NCBI GenBank assembly: GCA_018656005.1
Contig: JABHZW010000019.1
Location: 1-41,148 of the forward strand
Origin: Candidatus Pseudelusimicrobium marinum
GTDB taxonomy: Bacteria > Elusimicrobiota > Elusimicrobia > Elusimicrobiales > Elusimicrobiaceae
Length of the DNA stretch: 41,148 nt
Direction of reading: 5' to 3'
Shown: piece after piece, positions 1-6,380 of the stretch
Layout of the letters: every line of letters starts with the position of its first letter
Position numbering within the stretch: position 1 is the stretch's first letter
The notes under the pieces: generated by a model
What the model saw: only the letters and a program-made list of their open reading frames with translations
Told to the model about the DNA's origin: nothing
The model's database searches: none
Position numbers and translations under genes: made by a program

Positions 1-1
1 A

Positions 2-235
2 ATCCAAGCATTGACATTAGTAAGCCAAAGAAAACGAGTCTCGCAGGATTTACTAAAAGCACATTTTGGTAGCAGTGCAAGAGCTACAAATATTTTAAGT
101 ATATTAGAAATGAAAGGTTTTATTAGTAAGCCAGAAGGTTCAAATAGATGGACAATAAATTTTGAACAAGTAGAATACGAGCTAGAAGAACTCAAACAAA
201 AAGTTGCAAGTGTCACAAGCACACCAGCTGGGTAG
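2..235 (+). CDS. ftsK: DNA translocase FtsK, C-terminal fragment (gamma domain)
   Basis: The reading frame is open from the window edge to a TAG at 233-235, so only the last ~77 codons are present. They match the winged-helix gamma domain that ends FtsK/SpoIIIE translocases and reads KOPS/SRS sequences: an 'ALTLVSQRKRVSQDLL' helix, then a recognition-helix region with 'ARATNILSILEMKGFIS' and a 'GSNRW' wing. The usual family sequence here is 'RAARLIExME..GIV'. After the domain there is an unusual ~25-residue Glu/Lys-rich tail. FtsK pumps chromosome ends to the septum at division. lolA begins 6 bp later, and an ftsK-lolA order is common in Gram-negative genomes. The missing N-terminal part lies outside the window, so motor motifs cannot be checked. 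Confidence 0.85.
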   Translation: MQALTLVSQRKRVSQDLLKAHFGSSARATNILSILEMKGFISKPEGSNRWTINFEQVEYELEELKQKVASVTSTPAG

Positions 236-240
236 GTCAA

Positions 241-846
241 ATGAAAAAGTTTTTAACATTACTATTTTTTATAATGTTTACTATACCCTTGTTTTCAGAG
301 TTTAGAACCCCAGTTATGGATAGCTTGTTAACTTACGACGAATATATAGATACCTTGGAAATAGAGTTTACTCAGAAGAACTATTTCGACGATACAAAAC
401 TATCTGAAAACAAGGGTAAATTATATATGGATAAGCAAAGAAACCTTATCCGTTTAGATAGCTATAATCTTTTTGATGAAATTGATCAATATGTAATCAC
501 CAACGGTAAAGTTATAAAAGTTTACGATAAAGAAAATAAACTTATAACCAAAACCAAATGGAAAGATTGGTATGAAGCTCAAACAAATAAATTTTTATTT
601 GACTTTGGTAGCTACGAAAAAGTTATAGAAGATTTTAACTTAGTAGAACATTCAGATTACGAACTAAAATTTGTTAATAAAGTATACAAAGATCAAAAGG
701 TAGAATTTGAACTTACTAAAAAATATTTCCCAAAAGAAATAAAAGTAATAAATGAAGACATCACAAACATAATAATTTTAACAGACACAAAATTAAACGA
801 AACTATAGAAAAAGAGGTTTTTAAACAATATGACACTATCAAATAA
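241..846 (+). CDS. lolA: Outer-membrane lipoprotein carrier protein LolA
   Basis: LolA is a periplasmic chaperone that takes lipoproteins from the LolCDE transporter to the outer membrane. The 201-residue length is normal. Residues 1-19 form a signal peptide (MKK, then a Leu/Phe-rich core ending near FSE). The mature part has the family pattern 'IEFTQKNYFDDTKLSENKGKLYM' (split: IEFTQKNYFD and SENKGKLYM), followed by 'IRLDSY' and 'YVITNGKVIKVYDKE', the half-barrel strands of LolA. An AGG lies 5 bp before the ATG. The end overlaps pgsA by 17 bp, so the two are probably translated together. The gene implies a diderm envelope. Identity rests on fold-pattern recognition, as LolA sequences diverge strongly. 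Confidence 0.83.
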   Translation: MKKFLTLLFFIMFTIPLFSEFRTPVMDSLLTYDEYIDTLEIEFTQKNYFDDTKLSENKGKLYMDKQRNLIRLDSYNLFDEIDQYVITNGKVIKVYDKENKLITKTKWKDWYEAQTNKFLFDFGSYEKVIEDFNLVEHSDYELKFVNKVYKDQKVEFELTKKYFPKEIKVINEDITNIIILTDTKLNETIEKEVFKQYDTIK

Positions 847-1456
847 AATAACATTTTTAAGAGCATTGCTCTCCCTAATAGTATATGTACTATTACTTAT
901 GCCTGGTTTCTGGGCTAAATTTGCCGGCTTAATGCTTTTTGCAATTGCAGCCGCAACAGATTATCTCGATGGCAAAATAGCAAGAGAAACAAACACTGTA
1001 ACATCTTTTGGTAAAATAGCAGACCCGTTTGTAGACAAAGTACTTATAATAGCAGCTTTTATGGCATTCCTATCTAACCCTGTGCTAGATATCCCCGTAT
1101 GGACAGTATTTGTAATTGTAATAAGAGAACTTACCATAACAACCCTTCGTGTTATCGCGGGGCTTGATGGCTTAGTTTTAGGTGCGGACAGATGGGGGAA
1201 ACTTAAAACTGTGGTACAAATGGTATCTGCCATAGTGATACTTGCAATGCTTTGTCTATACGAACTTAGCTTGTTTGCAGATTTTAAAAATAGTGCAACC
1301 ACAATATTTATAACACTATATAAACTTCCTTATATATTAGCGATAACTACTGCAGTAGTTACATTCTTTAGTGGGTTTAGTTATATTGCAAACAATTATA
1401 AAAGTTTACAAAAAAGTTGGACCGCAGAAAAAAAACCAAAAAAGAAAAAGGCATAA
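830..1456 (+). CDS. pgsA: CDP-diacylglycerol--glycerol-3-phosphate 3-phosphatidyltransferase
   Basis: This integral membrane enzyme makes phosphatidylglycerophosphate, the first committed step to phosphatidylglycerol and cardiolipin. The CDP-alcohol phosphatidyltransferase signature D-G-x2-A-R-x8-G-x3-D-x3-D is intact ('DYLDGKIAR', then 'FGKIADPFVDK'). The N-terminal 'NKITFLRALLSLIVYVLLL' is the usual first amphipathic/membrane segment. About five to six hydrophobic segments follow, and the tail is very Lys-rich. Length (208 aa) is slightly above the usual ~185 because of that tail. pgpA follows 2 bp downstream and would dephosphorylate the product, which favours PgsA over phosphatidylserine synthase. 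The coding region contains an 18-bp perfect palindrome at 1344-1361. Confidence 0.92.
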   Translation: MTLSNKITFLRALLSLIVYVLLLMPGFWAKFAGLMLFAIAAATDYLDGKIARETNTVTSFGKIADPFVDKVLIIAAFMAFLSNPVLDIPVWTVFVIVIRELTITTLRVIAGLDGLVLGADRWGKLKTVVQMVSAIVILAMLCLYELSLFADFKNSATTIFITLYKLPYILAITTAVVTFFSGFSYIANNYKSLQKSWTAEKKPKKKKA

Positions 1457-1458
1457 AA

Positions 1459-1932
1459 ATGGGTAACCTTTATAAAGCATTTTCTACATTACTATTTATA
1501 AGTTATATACCTGGCAAAATATTTAAGTTTAAAAAAAATACAGGTGCTGGCTTCTTAGGTACATTTGTTGCATTAATGGTGGCAAAATGTTTACCACAAG
1601 GTAATTTGGAATATCTAATTTTCTTGATAATTTTTACATTATTTTCTGTATTCGTATCTGGCAAAAGCGAATTTAAAGAAAAGAAACACGATAATCCCAA
1701 AATAATTATCGACGAAGCTTGCGGATATTTCTTTGCAATAGCATTTTTACCAAGAAGTTGGGAATTTTTAATAGCAGCTTTTATTTTATTTAGAATTTTC
1801 GATACTATTAAACCTTTGGGTATTAAAAAAATAGATATCGCATTAGAAAACGGATGGGGAATTGTATTAGATGATGTCGCATCTGGCGTTATAACTAACG
1901 CACTTATTTGGTCATACATTTTAATTTTTTAG
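1459..1932 (+). CDS. pgpA: Phosphatidylglycerophosphatase A
   Basis: PgpA converts phosphatidylglycerophosphate to phosphatidylglycerol in the inner membrane. The PgpA landmarks are all visible: 'GAGFLGTFVALMVAK', 'PKIIIDEACGYFFAIAFLP', 'AFILFRIFDTIKPLGI' and 'GWGIVLDDVASGV', with acidic metal-binding residues in the IDE and DDVASG motifs. I place the start at the ATG at 1459, 2 bp after pgsA. An in-frame TTG at 1417 would add 14 Lys/Arg residues that overlap pgsA and are not part of the family. The adjacency to pgsA forms a two-step pathway unit. The C-terminus is hydrophobic, as expected for the last membrane helix. Confidence 0.92.
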   Translation: MGNLYKAFSTLLFISYIPGKIFKFKKNTGAGFLGTFVALMVAKCLPQGNLEYLIFLIIFTLFSVFVSGKSEFKEKKHDNPKIIIDEACGYFFAIAFLPRSWEFLIAAFILFRIFDTIKPLGIKKIDIALENGWGIVLDDVASGVITNALIWSYILIF

Positions 1933-1942
1933 GAGGGTTTTT

Positions 1943-2566
1943 ATGGAATTTGGAAGTTTAAAATCTATCATCGCTGCAGGTGGCGTGGTATTTATATTTT
2001 TAGTATTTTTATCAATATACTCTTTAAGCGTAATATTGGAAAGATTTTTTTATTACAGAAATAATTTTGTAAATTCGGGCGAGTTTATAAAACATCTAAG
2101 ACATCTCATATATAAAAAGGATTTCAAAAAAGTTAAAGACCTTTGCCTAAACACAAAACATTCCGAAACAATGGTAGGTAAAATAATTGCAGAGATATTA
2201 AATTCAGATTGTGAAGCAGAGGATGTAGAAAACATTATTCAATGGAATGTATCCAGTTTTTACAAACGATTATCCTCGCTTGCTACAATTGGTAGCACAG
2301 CACCATATATCGGTCTTTTTGGTACAGTTTTGGGCGTTATGCATGCATTTTCAGACTTGGCTAGTGCAGGTGGAATGGCAGGTCCTGGGGTTGTGGCAAA
2401 AGGTATTTCTGAAGCATTAATTAATACCGCAGCCGGATTATTTGTTGCTATACCTGCTGTTGTTGCTTATAACTATTTTATATCTAAAATTAATTTCTTT
2501 ATTAAAGAGCTTGAACATATTTGTTACGAGGTTCAAAGTAATAGAACAAAAATAATGAAGGGTTAA
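1943..2566 (+). CDS. tolQ: TolQ/ExbB-type proton-channel protein
   Basis: This is a MotA/TolQ/ExbB family inner-membrane protein that forms a proton-driven motor with a TolR/ExbD partner. An N-terminal membrane helix (about residues 10-32) is followed by a cytoplasmic segment. The family core then reads 'LATIGSTAPYIGLFGTVLGVMHAF', here split as LATIGSTAPYIGLFG and TVLGVMHAF, and 'GISEALINTAAGLFVAIP', covering the last two membrane helices. Length (207 aa) is typical. A strong ribosome site (AGGAGG at 1932-1937) precedes the ATG. tolR follows 2 bp later and a TolA/TonB-like gene after that, so a Tol-Pal type role is more likely than iron uptake; sequence alone cannot separate TolQ from ExbB. 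Confidence 0.88.
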   Translation: MEFGSLKSIIAAGGVVFIFLVFLSIYSLSVILERFFYYRNNFVNSGEFIKHLRHLIYKKDFKKVKDLCLNTKHSETMVGKIIAEILNSDCEAEDVENIIQWNVSSFYKRLSSLATIGSTAPYIGLFGTVLGVMHAFSDLASAGGMAGPGVVAKGISEALINTAAGLFVAIPAVVAYNYFISKINFFIKELEHICYEVQSNRTKIMKG

Positions 2567-2568
2567 AT

Positions 2569-2976
2569 ATGAAATTACACAGCCCAAATAAGAATATAAT
2601 GGCAGAGATTAATATGGTACCGTTTATCGATGTGGTACTAATATTGCTTATTATATTTATGGTTATTACTCCTTTTTTAATGCAGACACAAATTAATGTG
2701 GAACTTCCTAAATCCTCGTCTAAGAATGCAGTTTCTAAAGATAATATTATTAAGATAGAAGTTTTTGCAGGTGGCAAAATAGTCGTTAATAAAAGACCTG
2801 TAAAACTAGCAGGACTAGAACAAGAACTTATACTTTTAATGGGTAAAAGTAGTGAAAAAACTATACTTGTGCAAGCAGATAAAAATACCAATATTCAAAC
2901 ACTTGTAACTATTTTAGATATTTCTAAAAAATTAGGCGCCAGTTCCCTAGGGATAGGCGTACTAGAGAAAAGTTAA
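2569..2976 (+). CDS. tolR: TolR/ExbD-type motor protein
   Basis: This is the partner of the upstream TolQ/ExbB protein. A short cytoplasmic N-terminus leads into one membrane helix, 'MVPFIDVVLILLIIFMVITP'. It carries the essential proton-relay aspartate (Asp21) in the conserved 'P-F-[IV]-D' context. Residues after about 45 form the periplasmic domain, with 'INVELPKSSSKNA' and the closing 'SLGIGVLE' pattern of ExbD/TolR. The 135-residue length is normal. It is followed 1 bp later by the TonB/TolA-like gene, so the three are surely one transcript. TolR versus ExbD is decided here only by context. Confidence 0.88.
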   Translation: MKLHSPNKNIMAEINMVPFIDVVLILLIIFMVITPFLMQTQINVELPKSSSKNAVSKDNIIKIEVFAGGKIVVNKRPVKLAGLEQELILLMGKSSEKTILVQADKNTNIQTLVTILDISKKLGASSLGIGVLEKS

Positions 2977-2977
2977 T

Positions 2978-3589
2978 ATGGGAAAGTACTTTTTATATTC
3001 GGGAGCAATTCACTTTGTTATTTTCATAGCATTTTTTGTGCTAGGTGTTTTTGCTATAAATAAAAAGCAAAGCCCTGTTTATAAAATAGATTTCATATCT
3101 TCCAAACCATCGGTGACTACCACAAAAAATGCGGTTAAAAAGCCAAAACTAAAAACTGCAGCAAAAAAAGATGTAGAAAAATATAACACAAAAAAAGAAA
3201 TAGCCAAACAAACGGCTAAATCAGAAAAAATATCCTTAGGAGCGCCAAGCATATTGGAAGAACCCGCAGAAGAAATTTTTGCCTCTGCCCCTGGCTTAAG
3301 AATGGATTTCCCAAACTTCCCATATCCATGGTATATAACCCAAGTACGAAACCTGCTTTGGCAGGAATGGAAAAAAAGAGAACCTAGCCCTGGCTATTTA
3401 TGTTTAGTATCATTTGCTATACTTAAAAACGGGAAGATAGACAATTTATTAATTGATAAAAATTCTGGAAACAAAACTTTTGATTATGTGGCACTTTCAA
3501 GCACAAAGAACGCAGCACCGTTCCCAGCATTACCAAAAGATTATAAGAAAGACGATTTAACCGTCACAGTAGAATATAAAACAAATTAA
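2978..3589 (+). CDS. TolA/TonB-like energy transducer with C-terminal TonB box domain
   Basis: One N-terminal membrane anchor (residues ~5-27) is followed by a Lys/Ala-rich periplasmic stretch (about 35-85), then a globular C-terminal domain. That domain starts around 'YPWYITQVRNLLWQEWKKRE' and ends in 'PFPALPKDY...LTVTVEYKTN'. A Trp/Tyr-rich 'Y...I...I...W' opening and a 'A.P.FP.LP......' segment are typical of TonB and TolA C-terminal domains, which touch outer-membrane or periplasmic partners. The basic middle is shorter than in Escherichia coli TolA. Directly downstream of tolQ and tolR, it is best read as the third member of a Tol-Pal-type complex; TonB is the alternative. No pal or tolB gene is visible in the window. 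Confidence 0.75.
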   Translation: MGKYFLYSGAIHFVIFIAFFVLGVFAINKKQSPVYKIDFISSKPSVTTTKNAVKKPKLKTAAKKDVEKYNTKKEIAKQTAKSEKISLGAPSILEEPAEEIFASAPGLRMDFPNFPYPWYITQVRNLLWQEWKKREPSPGYLCLVSFAILKNGKIDNLLIDKNSGNKTFDYVALSSTKNAAPFPALPKDYKKDDLTVTVEYKTN

Positions 3590-3601
3590 AGAGGTATAAA
3601 T

Positions 3602-4063
3602 ATGGGTCGCTTAATTCGAAGAATGTTGGTAATATTTTTAATTCACTTGGCAATATATATTTGTTTCCCTTACACAGCCGGCGATAATGTTTTTATTTTG
3701 GCAATTTCACTAATAGCTTGGCTTGGTGGAATAATACTTTTTAGTTTTATATTTTATATTGTGGGACTTTCAAAAAGCAAAACATTCAACTTCTTATTTG
3801 ACCTTTTTATCGTATTTGTCTCCCTTTACATTCTTTTAAATATATATCCGCAAAGAGATGCTGTTTCGCCTTATCAAAAAGTTGTAGTGCAAAAAAAATA
3901 TCCTACATACGAAGATGCTAAATACGGACTTTCAAAATTAGGGGTGGATATCCCTTCAAAAAAAACCGTCCAAAAAGATTTTAAACAAACCATAGAAATT
4001 TTACCCGAAATAAAAGAAAATCTATCAAACCATTTAGATAAGGATAATGCCAATAATGACTAA
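3602..4063 (+). CDS. Hypothetical membrane protein
   Basis: I do not recognise a family. The 153-residue product has three hydrophobic segments (about residues 8-26, 30-56 and 63-83). The second is long enough to be a hairpin. A hydrophilic C-terminal tail of ~70 residues follows, with 'KYPTYEDAKYGLSKLGVDIP'. A GAGG site precedes the ATG by 6 bp. It lies 12 bp after the TolA-like gene, and its last codons overlap the epimerase gene, so it is likely part of the same transcript. It may be an accessory envelope protein, but nothing in the sequence shows a function. Confidence 0.7.
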   Translation: MGRLIRRMLVIFLIHLAIYICFPYTAGDNVFILAISLIAWLGGIILFSFIFYIVGLSKSKTFNFLFDLFIVFVSLYILLNIYPQRDAVSPYQKVVVQKKYPTYEDAKYGLSKLGVDIPSKKTVQKDFKQTIEILPEIKENLSNHLDKDNANND

Positions 4064-5024
4064 AAAGAAAGTACTCATAACTGGTGGAAACGGATTTATT
4101 GGCAAATATTTAGCCAATAAGCTACTTTCTGAAGGATTTGCTGTACGAATAGCAGGAAGGGGGAAAAAGCCCTTAAAAATCCCTCAGAAAGTTGAGTATT
4201 TTCAAGTAGACTATCATAATAAGGAAAACCTAAAAACCGCACTTAAAGGCTGTTGTGGAGTGTATCATTTGGCTGCAGCGATATATGGCTTTAATTATCA
4301 GGATTTTTATAAAGCAAATGTTGTCGCTACCAGAAACTTGGTTCAAGCTTGTAATGAGAAAAATAATATCAAAACTTTTATATATGTATCCAGCTTAGCA
4401 GCGGGTGGTTTTACAAAAGATGTCAAAACGGTCGCTTGTGAAGCTTTGCCTCCGCTTCCAACTTCTCATTATGGCAAAACAAAACTTGAAGGCGAATTTG
4501 AACTTCATAATTTGCGGGACGATATTAAACATGTAATTTTACGACCGCCAATAGTTTATGGCAGAAACGATGCTTCCACCGGGCAAATTGTTCATTGGAT
4601 TAAAAAAGGATTTATGATAAATACTACTTCCTGTGGTGACAATTATTTCAGCTTTGTTTATGTAGAAGATTTGGTGCAAGCACTTTTCACTGCATTTGTG
4701 GATGCTAAAAAATTTAACCATCAAGTTTTTTATATTTGTGAAGATGCTCAGTATTCTTGGCATTATTTTGTTTCCGAACTTTCAAAAGTATTAGAAACCA
4801 AAACACCAAAAATGGTTTCCGTACCAAAACCATTGCTACATATTGTGGCATTTTTGTATCAACTATCTGCAAAAATGTTTAAACATACACCTGCGTTAAA
4901 TTATGATAAAGTAGAAGAAGTCTGTGTCTTAGGACACTGGATATGCACAAGCAAAAAATGGATTTCTGTCACCAATCAAAAATTTACTAGCCTAAAAGAG
5001 GGGTTAGTGAAATCTTATAAATAG
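4056..5024 (+). CDS. NAD-dependent epimerase/dehydratase family protein (extended SDR)
   Basis: This is a cytoplasmic extended short-chain dehydrogenase/reductase. The Rossmann glycine motif is 'ITGGNGFIGKYLA' (G-x-x-G-x-x-G) near the N-terminus. The adenine-ring region 'YHLAAAIYGF' follows. The catalytic Ser/Tyr/Lys set is 'YVSSLAAGG' and 'SHYGKTKLEGE' (Y-x3-K), with 'VILRPPIVYG' after it. These proteins act on nucleotide sugars or sterol/flavonoid-like substrates; the exact substrate cannot be read. Two nearby ATG codons are possible (4047 and 4056). The AGGA at 4041-4044 is too close to the first, so I use 4056. The start overlaps the preceding gene by 8 bp. Confidence 0.8.
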   Translation: MTKKKVLITGGNGFIGKYLANKLLSEGFAVRIAGRGKKPLKIPQKVEYFQVDYHNKENLKTALKGCCGVYHLAAAIYGFNYQDFYKANVVATRNLVQACNEKNNIKTFIYVSSLAAGGFTKDVKTVACEALPPLPTSHYGKTKLEGEFELHNLRDDIKHVILRPPIVYGRNDASTGQIVHWIKKGFMINTTSCGDNYFSFVYVEDLVQALFTAFVDAKKFNHQVFYICEDAQYSWHYFVSELSKVLETKTPKMVSVPKPLLHIVAFLYQLSAKMFKHTPALNYDKVEEVCVLGHWICTSKKWISVTNQKFTSLKEGLVKSYK

Positions 5025-5120
5025 TGTTTTTATTCTCTGCAAACTAACCTGTATAATTATTTTTATTTAATACTTATTTAGCATTTTATTTGACCACTAT
5101 ATGGAGTATTTTAAAATTAT

Positions 5121-5150
5121 CGGAGAGAGAGAGAGAGAGAGAGGGATTCG
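5121..5150. repeat. Duplicated tRNA-Ser 3' end with GA-repeat expansion
   Basis: The plus strand here repeats the first 18 bp of the tRNA-Ser locus (CGGAGAGAGAGGGATTCG at 5311-5328) but with six additional GA units, giving a run of alternating GA over about 5123-5143. Beyond the shared 'GGGATTCG' the two diverge. It is either a remnant of a tandem tRNA-Ser gene, a repeat created by integration at the tRNA 3' end, or slippage on such a copy. Confidence 0.75.
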
Positions 5151-5174
5151 GTCACAAGTAAATTTTAAATTATA

Positions 5175-5310
5175 ATTTTTTACGAGAGTTCTGTGCTGAA
5201 TTTTTATTTTCTTTCTGACGACTAGTAGGTGCGACGCACCCGAGCGTAGCGAGGGTTCCTACTTTAGGAAGAAAAAAATAAAAATTCAGCCGAAGAGCGA
5301 AGTAAAAAAT
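5175..5310 (+). repeat. 136-bp structured repeat element, copy 1
   Basis: Nested inverted repeats fold the whole segment. The ends are ATTTTTTAC (5175-5183) and GTAAAAAAT (5302-5310). The main stem is GCTGAATTTTTATTTT (5195-5210) with AAAATAAAAATTCAGC (5275-5290). Inside lie CTTTC/GGAAG and AGTAGG (5224-5229)/CCTACT (5258-5263), around an inner GGTGC-GAC-GCACC. The core CTGACGACTAGTAGG and CCTACTTTAGGA is shared with copies at 22826 and 23212. The right end touches the 3' end of tRNA-Ser with no gap. Confidence 0.85.
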
Positions 5311-5397
5311 CGGAGAGAGAGGGATTCGAACCCTCGATACCGTTTCCAGTATACACCCTTAGCAGGGGTGCGCTTTCAGCCACTCAGCCATCTCTCC
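5311..5397 (-). tRNA. tRNA-Ser (anticodon GCU)
   Basis: The reverse strand folds as a class II tRNA. The acceptor GGAGAGA pairs with TCTCTCC, with discriminator G. The D-arm region is GCTGAGTGGCTGAAAGC. The anticodon stem is CACCC/GGGTG with loop CTGCTAA, so the anticodon is GCT (complement at 5361-5363), reading AGU/AGC serine codons. A long variable arm (TACTGGAAACGGTA) follows, then the T-arm GAGGG-TTCGAAT-CCCTC. The long variable arm is diagnostic of tRNA-Ser. The 3' CCA is not encoded. A TATAAT (complement of 5408-5413) lies 10 bp upstream as a likely -10 element. The 3' end abuts the 136-bp repeat element. Confidence 0.96.
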
Positions 5398-5407
5398 TAT
5401 AAATACT

Positions 5408-5413
5408 ATTATA
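5408..5413 (-). promoter_or_regulatory. Likely -10 element for tRNA-Ser
   Basis: The complement reads TATAAT, 10 bp upstream of the tRNA 5' end at 5397. The -35 position has only a weak TTTTCT. Confidence 0.45.
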
Positions 5414-5457
5414 TCATATTGGAATTACAAAGAAAATAATTGTCTTCATTGTTTTTC

Positions 5458-5485
5458 TTGCCTTTCTTGAAAAATTATATATAAT
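5458..5485 (+). promoter_or_regulatory. Predicted promoter of the membrane-protein gene at 5539
   Basis: TTGCCT (5458-5463) and TATAAT (5480-5485) are separated by 16 bp, a sigma-70-like arrangement. A small inverted repeat (CTAGCTT/AAGCTAG, 5493-5507) lies in the leader before the ribosome site. Confidence 0.5.
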
Positions 5486-5538
5486 AACTTTAACTAGCTT
5501 TAAGCTAGATAATTATCAAAAAAACAAGGGGGACTTCT

Positions 5539-6309
5539 ATGTTAGAAAAACTTCAAACACAAATACTTAGCATAAAAGAAATATTTTCTTTTTCTGCTAA
5601 GTTTGTTCACAAAATGCTACCAAGATTAATAACTTTGGCTATTATTATAGAAATAATATCGCTTCCATTTCTAAGTGTAATAGACGAAGCAGGAGCTGTT
5701 GAATATGCTTCAAAACCGTTTATGGCTACAACCTTTGCAATAATAACCATCCTAGCAACAGCTATTGGTTTAGTTATGCTTTTTAAAATTGAAGAGGCTT
5801 TTGTAAATAATAAACACATGAGTCTTGTAGAAGCATTTAGCCAATCTAAAAAAATATTCATACCGTTTATTTTAACAGCTATTCTTTGCGATATTATTAT
5901 TTCTTTAGGGTTTTCACTTTTTCTAATACCAGGAATAATAATATTTACATTTTTAGTGTTTGCTTATCATGCAGCAGCATTAAGAGGTAAATACTTTTTA
6001 GATGCTATGAAATACAGTATAAACTTAGTTAAGGATAGATTTTTACACACCTTAATTATGGTACTAATACTTTTAACAGCAAGCACTGTATTGACAATAG
6101 CTGTCATTATGTTTGATGCCTTATTAGGATATGTTTTATCTATATTTGGAAGTGTGGGATATTTCTTGTCTGCTATAATATCATTCTTACTATTCTTTAT
6201 TCCAGGTATATACATATTTATAGCTTACACTGTATTCTTTTTAAATATAGACTATGTGTTTAACAGAACACATAGTAAAACCAAAACTAAAACAAAAGTA
6301 AAAGCTTAA
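5539..6309 (+). CDS. Polytopic membrane protein of unknown function
   Basis: The 256-residue protein has about five to six hydrophobic segments. An N-terminal amphipathic region precedes them, and the tail is very Lys/Thr-rich (SKTKTKTKVKA). The 'SLFLIPGIIIFTFLVFAYHAAA' region (seen as SLFLIPGIIIF and FAYHAAALRG), followed by 'DAMKYSINLVKDRF', resembles the membrane domain found in glycerophosphodiester phosphodiesterase-linked and DUF975/YciC-type proteins. That similarity is loose and gives no activity. The start has a GGGGGA ribosome site 7 bp upstream. The gene stands alone between a promoter and a strong terminator, convergent with infB. Confidence 0.65.
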   Translation: MLEKLQTQILSIKEIFSFSAKFVHKMLPRLITLAIIIEIISLPFLSVIDEAGAVEYASKPFMATTFAIITILATAIGLVMLFKIEEAFVNNKHMSLVEAFSQSKKIFIPFILTAILCDIIISLGFSLFLIPGIIIFTFLVFAYHAAALRGKYFLDAMKYSINLVKDRFLHTLIMVLILLTASTVLTIAVIMFDALLGYVLSIFGSVGYFLSAIISFLLFFIPGIYIFIAYTVFFLNIDYVFNRTHSKTKTKTKVKA

Positions 6310-6324
6310 AAAGTTTACTTACTA

Positions 6325-6360
6325 AAAAAGCGGTGGTTCTAGTGAACCACCGCTTTTAAA
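6325..6360. terminator. Bidirectional rho-independent terminator
   Basis: AAAAGCGGTGGTTC and GAACCACCGCTTTT form a 14-bp stem with loop TAGT. A/T runs on both sides let it serve the plus-strand membrane-protein gene and the minus-strand infB operon, which converge here. Confidence 0.92.
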
Positions 6361-6380
6361 TTTCCTTAAAGATGCCTTGG

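Noticed and set aside
961-1302. Long antisense open frames opposite pgsA, pgpA, aspS, glyS and others
   Set aside because: Each covers a clearly recognised gene on the other strand, lacks a ribosome site and resembles no protein family.
1417-1458. TTG start for pgpA
   Set aside because: It overlaps the end of pgsA, gives only basic residues, and the ATG at 1459 matches the family start.
5493-5507. Small CTAGCTT/AAGCTAG inverted repeat as an operator
   Set aside because: It is only 7 bp and AT-rich, in a leader, with no second copy; not enough to call a binding site.
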